From the NCBI GenBank assembly GCA_013398175.1, contig VZRZ01006460.1, forward strand, positions 758,283 to 822,282: a DNA stretch of 64,000 nucleotides, written 5' to 3'. The notes below the pieces were generated by a model. That model saw only the letters and a list, made by a program, of their open reading frames with translations, had not been told where the DNA came from and searched no databases. How positions within the stretch are numbered: position 1 is the first letter of the stretch; the number at the start of each line of letters is the position of its first letter. Of this stretch, positions 52,501-63,586 are shown piece after piece. The position numbers were made by a program, and so were the translations under genes. This stretch comes from Climacteris rufus. Taxonomy: Eukaryota > Chordata > Aves > Passeriformes > Climacteridae.

Positions 52501-52675
52501 TAGCAAACAGTATGTAAAGATTTAAATAGAAAGTAATGTTTTCTACTACAAACATTGATTTTTTATAATGGAACTTTGACATCAACATTTCCTCTGAATC
52601 ATACCTTAGGACACACAAATGAAAATATATCCTCTTTTCTTCTCCTATCTTTACAATTCCCCTCCTTTTTTTTTT

Positions 52676-52733
52676 TTTAATTTTCCTTTTACCAATTTCC
52701 TAGGATATATTTTCTGAAAAAAAAAAAAAAAAA
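52676..52733. repeat. Poly-T (13) followed by poly-A (17)
   Basis: Two homopolymer runs of opposite sense, 52,676-52,688 (T) and 52,717-52,733 (A), 28 bases apart. They could pair as a small hairpin. Confidence 0.85.
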
Positions 52734-54114
52734 GAGAATAATTGTCTCAGAGGAAAACAGGGATTTAAAAGTGTAGCTTTTGAAAAGTCTAAAAAATCTG
52801 ACAAACTACACTGTAGGTGTTTAGCAACCAGAATTTACATAAAAAGAACATCAAGATCTGTTTAGTCCTTTTTGTGTTTCATCTGGGGAAACTTGTGATT
52901 TTAAAAGGCTCATCAGAGATAATTCTGGATATTCACATTCCTTCTTCACCAGGGGAGTTTTGATGGGTTTGCTTCTGGAAATATCAAGGGTATATTTTTT
53001 GTTTGGTGTGTCAGACTTAATTTTTATCAGATAAATTTCTGACTCTTGGACTTGTAAAAGAAACCCATTCTCCAAACATGGGAAATGTGTAGACAGTTTG
53101 TGAGGGGTTTTTTTTTGAGTGACTGGTCAGCAAAACAGAAGCTCACCCTGCTTGTTGCTGGCTGCTGTTCAGAGCCTGGTGCAGAGCTGGGAAACCAAAG
53201 AGACTTGTCAGGTTCACCATGTGGTTGGCTGCAAAAGCCCAAGCTGCAGAAGAGACAAAAGATGGAGTCACCTGCAGAGGAAAAGGGTAGGTAGCTAGAG
53301 GAAAACCATACAGAGTAGGAGAGATTTGTATTCCCACCCTTTCCCAACAGGTGCCAAGAAGGCGTGGGAGGGAAGCAGTAGATTAGGAACAGGAGAGAAG
53401 ACTCATGCCTGCCTTCTGTGCAGAGGAAACACTTGTTGTCTCCCAGGTTTTAATGGTTGACAACCACCTCCCTCCTGCATTCCAAAGCACCAACAAATAA
53501 TGCAAAGGGGACTTCAAGAGTTGATAAAGGAGTGGTTTTTGCCATAATTTGTTTAGACAGTATCTAAAATAGTTTGAGCCCAGCACTAGAACTGCTGTAG
53601 CTACAACTGGTTTTGGTTAATCATGATGCTTTTAAGGGTTAGCTTTAAAAGTACCTTTGTCGAGTCGCTTGTTCCAAACCACAGACACCAAAGCTAATCA
53701 TACAGTATGCTGGATTGGCCTGTATCCAAACTAATATCTTCAGAAATTCAAATACAGAATCAATAATTCTGTGTATTTCTTGCCATTTCCTGGAAATCTG
53801 GGTATTTCTGAACTGTACAGTTTCATCCAGTTTGATCTAATTCCCTCTTGGATTATTGTTAATCAACAAAATACATTTTTAGACGTAAGACAGGATGTGG
53901 GTTTTCTTAATATCAGGTAGGAATTAGAACTTTCATCTGATTATCCACAAATAATAATGAGATTTATATGCTGTTGTAGTTGTATCTTTTTAGCTAACAT
54001 TTAGTAGTTTGAGTGCACATTAGCATAATGCAACCTCTGTAATTATAGATCTCTAATAGCAAGAAAACACGTGTCTCCTTTTTTCTTCAGAAGTATCTGT
54101 TTTCTGGAGAGATA

Positions 54115-54221
54115 TGTTGCCTGAAAAGGCTAGCCCCAAAATGGAGACTAGTCAGGAGTAAGGGAATAAAAGGTGGGTATTTATTCGAAAGGCCTTCAAA
54201 GGTACATTTAGGACAGACAAA
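54115..54221 (+). repeat. Left inverted arm of the foldback element
   Basis: Pairs with 54,428-54,534 on the opposite strand, about 94% identical. It carries its own plus-strand AATAAA (54,165-54,170) and, on the minus strand, the AATAAAT that corresponds to the right-arm polyadenylation signal. Confidence 0.9.
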
Positions 54222-54368
54222 CAGTGCCTCTCTGGACTTACTCTTCAAGGACACTTAGACTGCCCAGACCCAAGCTTCTAAGGGGGAGGGGAGCAAGCTA
54301 AGGGAGCTAGGGGGAAATTGCAAAGTTTTAATTGGTGAATTTATGCTGATATGCAAATGAACCAAACC

Positions 54369-54374
54369 TATAAA
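54369..54374 (+). promoter_or_regulatory. TATA box of the LTR-like element
   Basis: TATAAA lies 11 bases downstream of an octamer ATGCAAAT and 90 bases upstream of AATAAA. This is the spacing order of an LTR U3-R promoter. Activity is inferred. Confidence 0.45.
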
Positions 54375-54427
54375 GGTGTGGAGAACTCATGACTCGTTGT
54401 CCATTTTGGGTGATGCCCCTGGGGGGC

Positions 54428-54534
54428 TTTGTCTGCCCTAAATGTACCTTTGAAGGCCTTTCGAATAAATACCCACCTTTTATTCCCTTACTCCTGACTA
54501 GTCTTGGTTTTTGGGCTAGCTTTTTCAGGCAACA
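54428..54534 (-). repeat. Right inverted arm of the foldback element
   Basis: Reverse complement of 54,115-54,221 apart from six substitutions, five of them within the outermost 34 bases. Confidence 0.9.
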
Positions 54535-55971
54535 GATGCATTGTTTATTTTAGTGTTTTCTGTATTAATTAGTTCTGTTTGGAGCCTAAAATAAACACAC
54601 CTGAGAGTATAAATGCCTTTTATGGGAACATTTCCTCTTAGACATTTCTCTTGTTTAATGGAGAATATTGTGATATGGATGTAATTGCAGAATTATAAGC
54701 AAACAGTTTTAAGGACTATTCCACTTGATTTAGGTGTTTGCCCACAGCACTGTAAGGAACTAGTGGGTTTGGAGTCATTCCTATTTTCTTCATACTAGTT
54801 TTATAAAGTTTATTCTAACCCATATTAAGGCATAATAATAATTATTAGAAGAAATAATTTTAGTGAATTCCAGAAGCCTGAGGTGAATGCTGTTATTTAG
54901 AATAAATGCTAAATTGTAATATTGTAATTCACATGTAAAATGAGGTGTCCAGCCAATTTTTAGGAAGCCAGGATAAGGTATTTTAATAATAGTTCCTTGT
55001 ACTTAGAACGCTTCATCTATACATGATGAAAAATCTGTACATCAAAGAAGTTATCAAGGAGTGTAAACACTTTATACATTTCATAAAAGGGCTTTTTGAA
55101 GCACACAGATTATCAAACCCAAAGTTTCCAAAATAGCTGCTATGTTGGGCACCTTCATATTCGGGGGCTGACTTGAGACACATTTCAGTTGAAAGGTTCA
55201 GTTTATTTAAAGGTACCAAATGGTATAATGTGTAATAGGATTTATATTGCATTATTTTAATCTATTTAATGAGAGCTTCTGTGGAGAAGAGAGATTATAT
55301 TAATTTCATATTTAAATACACTTTGATGAAAAATTGTCATTTTTCATCCTGATAAATAATTTTCAGAGTCATAAGCATACAGTAATTTTTTTGGGTTACA
55401 GGACCCTCACATCAAGTTTTCAAAGCAAGCATGTTAAACATTTTGACTTTGTTGTTTCTGAAATTTGGCTTTGATCAAATTAGCATCCAATTTGCATTTT
55501 GTTACTGTCTTTATTCCTTCCCACCTTTACAGCCTCACCTCAGTAACACAGTGCTCAGAAGGAAGCTTTCTGTCTCTTTCCCCGTGACAGCCTATGTTCT
55601 ACTGTGCCTGACCTGGGAAAAGTCTTGCGTTGCTAGCAAAAGGCTTTTAGTTTTCCATTAATAGTTTTAGATGATCTGCTTTACCCAAGGAAAAGATCTC
55701 TCGTTTTATAAATTTCAAATTATGTACAAGTTTCTCTTTGGTATCTAGAACTAGAACTGCTGAAGGACATTTTGGTGCTTTAGTTAGTTAAACTGACTCT
55801 TAGGCATATGTTCCCTAGACTGAATTAAAACTGCAGGTGAGATTTAGGTTTCCTACCTAGTACGACAAGACAATCTATAAACTTCATCTGCAGAGCACTT
55901 AGACCCAGCTAACGAGAAGCACTGGGCACAGGAGTGTATTGGAAATTCTGCCTTTACCCTTGAGCTATGAA
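54535..55971. other. AT-rich non-coding stretch
   Basis: No exon, RNA gene or interspersed repeat recognised. Confidence 0.5.
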
Positions 55972-56520
55972 GAATCGTAGAATATCTTGAGCTGGAAGAG
56001 ACCCACAAGAATGATCAAAGCCCAACTCCTGGCCCTGCACAGGACACCTCCATAATCACACCTGGTGTCTGACAGCATTCTCCAAACACTTCTTGAACTC
56101 TGTCAGGCTTGGTGCTGTGACCGCTTCCCTGGGGAGCCTGTTCCAGCGCCCAACCACCCTCTGTGGGAAGAACCTTTTCCTAATATCCAACCTAAACCTA
56201 CCCTGGCACAGCTCCAGGCCATTAGCTCCGGTCGGGTCCTGTCACTGGGCACCACAGAGAAGAGATCAGTGCCTGCATCTCTTCTTCCCCTCACGAGGAA
56301 GTTGTAGACTGCAGTGAGGTCTCCCCTCAGTCTCCTGCTCCAGGCTGAACAGACCAAGTGACCTCAGCCGCTCCTCATATGGCTTCTCCTGAAGGCCCTT
56401 CACCATCTTTGTGACCTTCCTTTGGAAGCTTTCTAATAGCTTAATATCCTTCTTATGTTATGGCACCCAAAAATGCACACAGACTCAAGGTGAGACCATG
56501 TGCAGCGTCATGTAGAGACG
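55972..56520 (-). mobile_element. CR1 fragment with 3' end, best preserved in the window
   Basis: Read on plus: AGAATCGTAGAATATCTTGA (the inverse of the CR1 3' terminus), GCCCAACTCCTGGCCCTGCA, CCCTGGGGAGCCTGTTCCAG, GGGAAGAACCTTTTCCTAAT, GAGGTCTCCCCTCAGTCTCC and CAGGCTGAACAGACCAAGTG. It ends at about 56,520 after the CACAGACTCAAGGTGAGACC part. It is minus-strand, contains the 3' end and is 5'-truncated. The open frames of 74-84 codons inside it (56,065-56,357) are repeat sequence, not genes. Confidence 0.9.
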
Positions 56521-59500
56521 CCCAGGAAAAGCCAGCTCAGTCAGCCAGTACAGAGTAGCCACATCAGTGCTGTGTTTGGCAAAGACTGATAATATATGTG
56601 GCTTTGTAGGATTATATGTTTTTTTCCCTATGATCATTTAATGTAATGCAGCAAGACTTTTCAGGTGTCATGTACTTTCAAGATGTTGTCCTACTGACAG
56701 CAACAATTTTCTGTGAAAGCATGGGGAAGTGATCAAGATTGATGTTGCTTAAGAAAGAGCTGATTTCCAGAGACTGATTGCTTAGTCTGTCATAGAGACA
56801 CTCTTAGGTTTGCAGAAAAAAAATCTTCTTTCCTATCTCTGGCAATTATACACAAATATTTCATCTAAAAGGAGTAAGTGTTGCAGTAAGCTATAGATTT
56901 AAAGTAGACAATTTAAATATGTACTGACCAGTATACACCATTTAGAGTTAGTGACAGGACACTGTACACTCTCACAAAACAGAAGAGAGACCTACAAGCC
57001 TAGAAGAAAGAGACTTGGTAACTCAAACTTACTTACATAACAGATTCTTTATCATTCTGAATTACATTCAGAAATGGAAAAAGAAAAGGGGTTACATTTG
57101 TTAGTTGTGGCTTGTGGTTAGGGGAGACCTAAAAAACTTCCAAGCCACTCTCTTCCCCTTCAAAATGCTTTTGCCATTTATCCTTTATTGCTCAACAGGA
57201 AAAGTACTTTCAAGTTCATATCTCTTAGAACAAAACACATATATGTTTATTTTCACTCTTTACTTTGAAAGAGATAGTGCTGATGAATCTTGACACGGAG
57301 TAAATTATCTAATGATACAGCTCTCACCCAGCAGCCAGACTCAAAATCCTGAGAGCAAAGATGTGAGGCTAACTCACATCAAACTTCCTCCCTTTCTCTT
57401 GTACTGAAACAAAAAGAGTTACAAATGAAATAATTTATGTTAATATTATTTTTTGCATATGATTTTTTTCTGACTGTCTTCCAACTCCAGGAGAGTTTAA
57501 ATATCCTCTCAGTTCTTCAGTGTTGAATAATCCCTGCTCCAACTTTTGGTGATAGTTCTTTTCTGCTTTTTCAAGTCCTTTTTTAGTACCATTTTGCCAC
57601 GAGAAGCTCAAAAATTACAGACTTAATATACCAATCCAGGAAGGTGAAGAGCTAAGGATACTTATGCGAGTCTCTTTCTGCATAAAGGCACAAGTGATTT
57701 TTTTTGTCTTTAACCATCTTAAATGTGGATCAGCAAACAGTAACCAGGTCTGTGAGAACCAACGTGTGTGGTATATTTTTTCCTACTGTTGCATATCTAC
57801 ACTCAGGTATTGCACATTAATTAATACACGTAAGGCGTTTGCCCAACACTAACTTCATAGCTCTTTGCAACATGTTCTCTGCTTCTGTAGAGCTGCTTAC
57901 TGAAGGGCTTGCTGCCACCCTTCTGCAGTTCTTTCTCCTATCCTCTAATCGAGCCCGTTTCATAGTCATAATTTGTCTGCCAAATGACTTATCAGTTGGA
58001 AAGGCTCAAGTCAGATACTACTTCCTTTTTTTGCTTGTTTTTACCTGAGTGCTGCCAGAAGAAAGAAGGGGTTAAAGCGTGGGAGGATTGCTAAGAAAAA
58101 GGGTTTGGTTAGTGACACACAGGACTGCATCTCACACACGATAGTTTGTTTATTCTCCTGTAAACAGCAGAAAGAATTATCATCATCATGGTAAGGCAAA
58201 CAACACTCTTTTTTCCCCTTTTTAAACCCCACAGAAATCTTCAGGTTAATGCACAGCTAATTTTTTTAAATCATAAAGTCAACTGATCTCCATTAGTTTT
58301 ATAGAGCATTTCTTTAACTGACAGATGCTCCTGTTGACAGAAGGGGAGGGGGGAAAGATTTTAGTATATGGAAATAACTAGCTCTGGGGAAGAGGAGATG
58401 GGAGCAGACATGCCTTTTCTGACATGCCTGTTCTTATTTATCTCCCTCCTCTCCTAAATACTCATGTAAGGATCTGTTCCTTTTTATTAATGCTTCTTTG
58501 TCTTTCCTGAGCTTTTTTGAAAGATTTCCATTTATTTGATTGTGCATAATTTGCTTCTTTCAGTTTTGCTGTTCTTTCTTAATACATCCAATATCTAAAT
58601 ATCTGTGTTTGTCATCTAAGAAATAATATGGAATTTATATTTACATCTATGCCTCTTCAGTTGATTATTTCCTTTCACAGAAATCCATTAAACATGCAGG
58701 CTCAGTAGTCTCATTCATCTACATGCTGTTGCAAAATGATCAATTTTCAGTGTACATTTGAACTAAAAATTTAGTTTTAAAGTGAAAAAATAAATTTGAA
58801 GTAGACAGGTCCTGTTCTCTTGAAGATATGAAATGCTTTGCTAAAATATCCTGACTTAATAGAAAATACAGTATGTGGAAAATTATGACTATTAAGAAAA
58901 CTTATGTAAGTGTCACTTCACTCTGCTCAAATCTGACATTTACAGCTCCTTGGTTATTCAGGTAAGTTCTCCAACCTATACAAATGCATACCCTGCACAG
59001 ATTGCTCAGGTAAAGCTGAAATTGGTTAAAATCCAGTTATTGCTGTTTATATCCTCTATATGCAGAGCGGGCAAAGAGCCGGAAGAGGCAGGGACTGAAT
59101 TCCATGCTAGAGTGGACTTGTTATATTTAAAGCATGTTTCTTTCTCCAACTCTGAAGAGGACACTGTCAACCTGGAATATGATATACCTAAAAGAAATCC
59201 TAAAAAAATGTAAAGACCACGTGCCAAACTCTTGGTATTCGGAAGAAGGCACTGTGGGAGTTAAAATAACCTAAGTTATACTTTTCCTAATAGTAACCCC
59301 CCTTTTGTGGCTTTGTGAAGGGTCAGCATAAACAAGGAACAATTAGTATAGTGAATTGAAATAATTCAAACCTATTTGACTGACAGAAGGTAACTGGTTA
59401 AGTTTAGAAATCATTTAGGTTAACTTTAAATATAACTGCTTTTTCCCCCTCACTGAATCACAAAAAGAATTGATTCAGACAAAATATTTTGTTAAGTATG

Positions 59501-62394
59501 TTTTTCCCCCATGCTTTTAAAAGAAGAACACAAGCAGCAAGCCTTTATTTCCATCTGCAACTCCCTCCCTCCCTCCCTCTGTCAGTAGCTATGGCACTCA
59601 CCTGTAGGAGAGTAGCATGAAATCTTCTCTCTGTAGGACTTGAAACAGGACTTGAGTGGCTCTTGTGCTTCTCAGACTTTTCTCTCTCTTAGCTTTGATT
59701 TGTACATTGTACCTTGTAGTTTTTCCACTAATACTTTTATAGCATGTTGAACTAGCAATACTCTGGCTGAATTTTCAGCCTAACAAAAACCTGGCACTGC
59801 TAGTGTAGGCTATTTGAGTCTCAGTCTCTGCAGAATGCTAAAGCCTGACGAGTAATAGTTGATTTATTTAAATGTTTTTGGCTAGTGCACTTTTTGGGAT
59901 GTCATGTGACTGCTAGAACGCCAAGGCTTTCTGTTTCTCATGGTTGGGTGAATTATGATACTGTGATTTAAAGATACTCGAAGTATTTTAGGATAACTCA
60001 TTGGCTTTCCAGCGTGAATTTGTAATGGTCCTACACTATTGGAATTGTTGAAGATTGATGGGTCTCAGAGGTTTTCGTGTTACTTGAAATCCAGTTATTT
60101 ATGACCTTCCAGTGAATGATAAAGCTCAAACTTACTCTTCACTAAGTGTTTTGTTGCTTTTTTCCCCTCTGAAGGTGAACATATACTAGAAAATAAATGT
60201 TTAAATGAAAGAACTGTCCACACCAGATATTACCGTCTATTAGTTACCACAAAGCTGCTAACGACTAGTGAAAATACTGCTTTTTTCTCTAATGTGTGTG
60301 CTAAGAAGTGTCTTCATTTACGTTCAGCTGACTCAGATGAACTCATCTAAGAAAATAACATCCAACTGATCCCTCAAGACACATCCTGAAGTTTTGTTTC
60401 AACAAATCATTGTAGCTTATGCTCTCTTCTCACTGGAGACCAGCACAGCACATGTTTAATTACACTGTTAAATTAGGGGTTTGGCTGTGGCAACATACAT
60501 TAGCTAATGAGAAAAAAAAAAAACAAAAAACAAACAGCCAAAAACAGAGGAAATATTTTAATGCTAACATAAACAGGTATGAATATAAACACAAACAAGA
60601 TTTACATTTCTTGGTTAAGAAGGCGGCAGTATTTTGCTTTTAGATTAGAACGTGGCTTTAAAGGTGTATGCAGCGTGCATGAAACAGCTTCCTCCTTGCT
60701 GTCCGAGGAATGGTAGGCAGGTCCTGTGCCCCCTAGTTTTTTTAGTTGCCAATGCCTTTGATCAGGTATTTCACAACCAGATAATGTCTCAAGAGTAAGA
60801 ATGTTTGAGCATAAACACGTTGAAGAAGCCTGATCTGCAGAGCAAGGGTACTTCTTGCCTTCTGAAATCAAACATTCCCGTCCGGTGCTCTGAAAGTCCA
60901 GCATTCTTGTGCTGTGCTCTGGCAGGCTGGGTCCCTCCTTGGAGTCCCTTGAGAAGCTCGGTCTCTGTGCCCTCTTGCACTGGCAATACTGGCTCACCTA
61001 CATTTATCTGAGTTAAAATACAAGCTCTTCAGGGCAAGTACCTGGCCTTTTATGTGTTTTGAAAGAGCCATACATAATTAAGGTACTTTGTATGAAGAAA
61101 TTACTTCAAAACAGTTTACATAGGGCAGCTATTTCAAGATCAAGAAAAAATCTTTAGCCTTGTTCCCTGAGGAAACAAGGCTTATGTGACTGGACTGGCT
61201 GGCTGTCCCTCCTCACTTCCATTCAACACCTTTTGAACTTGTTAGTTATAGTTTAAACTACATTTGAAAGGGGGAGACGTCTCAAAGATAATTAAGTTCC
61301 CATGGACTTTATGAAAATCAGTGGCTGGGAAGAGAGAAATCCAGATCCACAGTTCAAATAACTCATTTTTCCAAGCGTAATCTTGCAAAATCAAAATTTG
61401 ACAGCAAGTGTAATAGTGACTGTCAGGTTGATAATATAGTTCCAACTACTTTAGAAGACTGACAGCTATTTCAATCCAAATATTAATATGCAAGTTGACA
61501 CCATAATAAAGTTAAATTTCTCCTGGTTTTGTGTACTAACAGTTTTAAATACGAACAATATTGTCATCCTCCTCACACTTGTAGTTATTATGAGTTTTCA
61601 GGGAAATTAGTGACATTCCTTACTAGCTTGCACTAAATGTAAAAATTTTGTATTTGTGCTTATTTTAGTTAGCAGTGTTCATTATTGTCTTCTTATCCTT
61701 TCCCAGTAATTAGTTAGTACTGGCAATACATACGTAGAATAAGAAATTAGTCATTGGGCTGCATTACTCATGATTGTTGCATCTGATAGGGAAATTTATA
61801 GTTGGTTTTGTTATCGCTAAAGCACTTTGCCTGTCTGAGCTGTATGAACTTAATGCAGCCCTTAATGTTGCTCTTTACTTAATTGTTTTGGTTCTACTGG
61901 TTGAGAAAGGTCATCAAAGGGATGGGGAAAAGACAGACATCAACTTTCTCATTTGCAGATTATTTCACTATCTCTCATGAAAACCAAACCCCAACAAGCC
62001 AAAAACTTAAGCTTAAGGTCATGATCACAGACTTGCCTATTTGAAGGCCACCGGTGGAAGATGACTACATTTGGGGACACAGGACTTGATTGGCTTATCA
62101 GTTGAATGAGTCACTTCAGTTAAGAGAGGCAGGCAAAGACAAGATGTCCCACGGATTTCTATTTGGTTGCAGTATGATAAGCCAACTCTACCTATTCCCC
62201 AGTTTAGGCTTTCTGTGTTTTTAATGTTTTCTACTATTTTTATGTGCTTGGGCAAACCTCGCTGCTGCACATTGACTGGCATTAAGTAGGTTCCGTGTGA
62301 CTCTCCTGGGCCAAGACTTTGTAGGCTGTTGAAGACAAAATAACTAAGTTAACCCTTTTTCAGCTGGAGGAGGACGTGACTCCATAAAAAAAAA
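56521..62394. other. Non-coding stretch upstream of CpG island 2
   Basis: AT-rich with no repeat family recognised. Contains a (CCCT)n tract at 59,561-59,580. A minus-strand frame of 131 codons (60,602-60,997) and a plus-strand frame with an acceptor-like start (59,069-59,213) were considered but not called. Confidence 0.45.
59561..59580 (+). repeat. (CCCT)n simple repeat
   Basis: Five CTCC/CCCT units in a row. Confidence 0.85.
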
Positions 62395-62566
62395 GGTCCT
62401 TATTTTCTTCAGTAGCCGGAGGGCCAGACACACCGCAGGCCGGGCAGCCCGGCCGGCTGCGGGCGGGTTGACCTGGTGTCTCCCCCGCCTCCGCGCTGGG
62501 TTCTCAGATGCTCCGAAGTGAGACTTGCGTGGTCCTTCCTGTTGAAGCTGTTCCACTTCATCTAAG

Positions 62567-62627
62567 TAATTAAGCGTTAATTAGAAGAGGACTAGTTGAG
62601 CATTCATTAAACATTAAATACTAATTG
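62567..62627. promoter_or_regulatory. Cluster of TAAT/ATTA homeodomain-type cores
   Basis: Seven TAAT or ATTA cores lie within about 60 bases: GTAATTAAG, GTTAATTAG, CATTAAAC, CATTAAAT and CTAATTGAG. They form an AT island inside GC-rich DNA. This fits a homeodomain-factor target near a promoter, by motif only. Confidence 0.35.
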
Positions 62628-62785
62628 AGCGCCCGGGGAGAGCGCCGGCACCACTGGGCCGCGGAGCCATTCTCACGCCGGCCCGGCTGGGGCTGGGGGC
62701 AGGCGAGGGGAGCCCCGGCCGGCTGCAGCCGCGTCCCCGGCCCGCGGGCGCTGTGCCCGGGGCGGGCAGGGCAGGCACAGACGGC

Positions 62786-63483
62786 NNNNNNNNNNNNNNN
62801 NNNNNNNNNNNNNNNNNNNNNNNNNNNNNNNNNNNNNNNNNNNNNNNNNNNNNNNNNNNNNNNNNNNNNNNNNNNNNNNNNNNNNNNNNNNNNNNNNNNN
62901 NNNNNNNNNNNNNNNNNNNNNNNNNNNNNNNNNNNNNNNNNNNNNNNNNNNNNNNNNNNNNNNNNNNNNNNNNNNNNNNNNNNNNNNNNNNNNNNNNNNN
63001 NNNNNNNNNNNNNNNNNNNNNNNNNNNNNNNNNNNNNNNNNNNNNNNNNNNNNNNNNNNNNNNNNNNNNNNNNNNNNNNNNNNNNNNNNNNNNNNNNNNN
63101 NNNNNNNNNNNNNNNNNNNNNNNNNNNNNNNNNNNNNNNNNNNNNNNNNNNNNNNNNNNNNNNNNNNNNNNNNNNNNNNNNNNNNNNNNNNNNNNNNNNN
63201 NNNNNNNNNNNNNNNNNNNNNNNNNNNNNNNNNNNNNNNNNNNNNNNNNNNNNNNNNNNNNNNNNNNNNNNNNNNNNNNNNNNNNNNNNNNNNNNNNNNN
63301 NNNNNNNNNNNNNNNNNNNNNNNNNNNNNNNNNNNNNNNNNNNNNNNNNNNNNNNNNNNNNNNNNNNNNNNNNNNNNNNNNNNNNNNNNNNNNNNNNNNN
63401 NNNNNNNNNNNNNNNNNNNNNNNNNNNNNNNNNNNNNNNNNNNNNNNNNNNNNNNNNNNNNNNNNNNNNNNNNNNNNNNNNNN
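62786..63483. other. Assembly gap (698 N) in CpG island 2
   Basis: N run in the middle of the GC-richest sequence of the window. The true promoter, transcription start and perhaps coding sequence of the first exon are likely missing. Confidence 0.99.
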
Positions 63484-63580
63484 CAGACAGCCGGCGCCGG
63501 GGCAGCCGCGCGGGTAGCGGCGGCGTGCGTGGGGCAGCTGCGCGCAGGGGCCGCCGAGCCGCGTCGAGCCGGGCTGGGCG

Positions 63581-63586
63581 GTGAGT
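63581..63586 (+). other. Candidate splice donor after first exon
   Basis: GGTGAGTGTG context, matching the GTRAGT donor consensus. It ends a GC-rich stretch that would be a 5' UTR or the first coding exon of a plus-strand gene. No acceptor partner lies inside the window. Confidence 0.45.

Larger units (their letters stand above)
45197..54114. other. AT-rich non-coding stretch
   Basis: Simple sequence only: poly-A at 47,380-47,395, a poly-T/poly-A pair at 52,676-52,733 and an 18-bp tandem repeat at 49,493-49,536. The interval 51,170-52,110 has unusually many open frames on both strands. No repeat family, RNA gene or recognisable protein was found. Confidence 0.45.
54115..54534. mobile_element. 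LTR-like foldback element with 107-bp inverted arms
   Basis: The element starts TGTTGCCTGAAAAGGCTAGC and ends with the inverse (GGGCTAGCTTTTTCAGGCAACA). The left arm (54,115-54,221) and the reverse complement of the right arm (54,428-54,534) align without gaps and differ at 6 of 107 positions. A stretch of more than 60 bases from the ACTAGTCAGGAGTAAGGG part inward is perfect. The 206-base middle holds an octamer ATGCAAAT (54,351-54,358) and TATAAA (54,369-54,374). AATAAA follows in the right arm (54,464-54,469), so the right half looks like an LTR promoter followed by a polyadenylation signal. TG...CA ends also fit an LTR. Flanks give no clear target-site duplication (GATA versus GATG). No protein is encoded. 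I do not recognise the family. Confidence 0.8.

Noticed and set aside
58950..59213. 87-codon plus-strand frame whose second half follows an acceptor-like TATATGCAG (59,067)
   Set aside because: Composition is protein-like, but there is no donor, no nearby polyadenylation signal and no recognised family. Too weak to call a terminal exon.
60602..60997. 131-codon minus-strand frame
   Set aside because: Several frames of this length are expected by chance in 64 kb. No recognised domain, weak start context and no clear splice partners.
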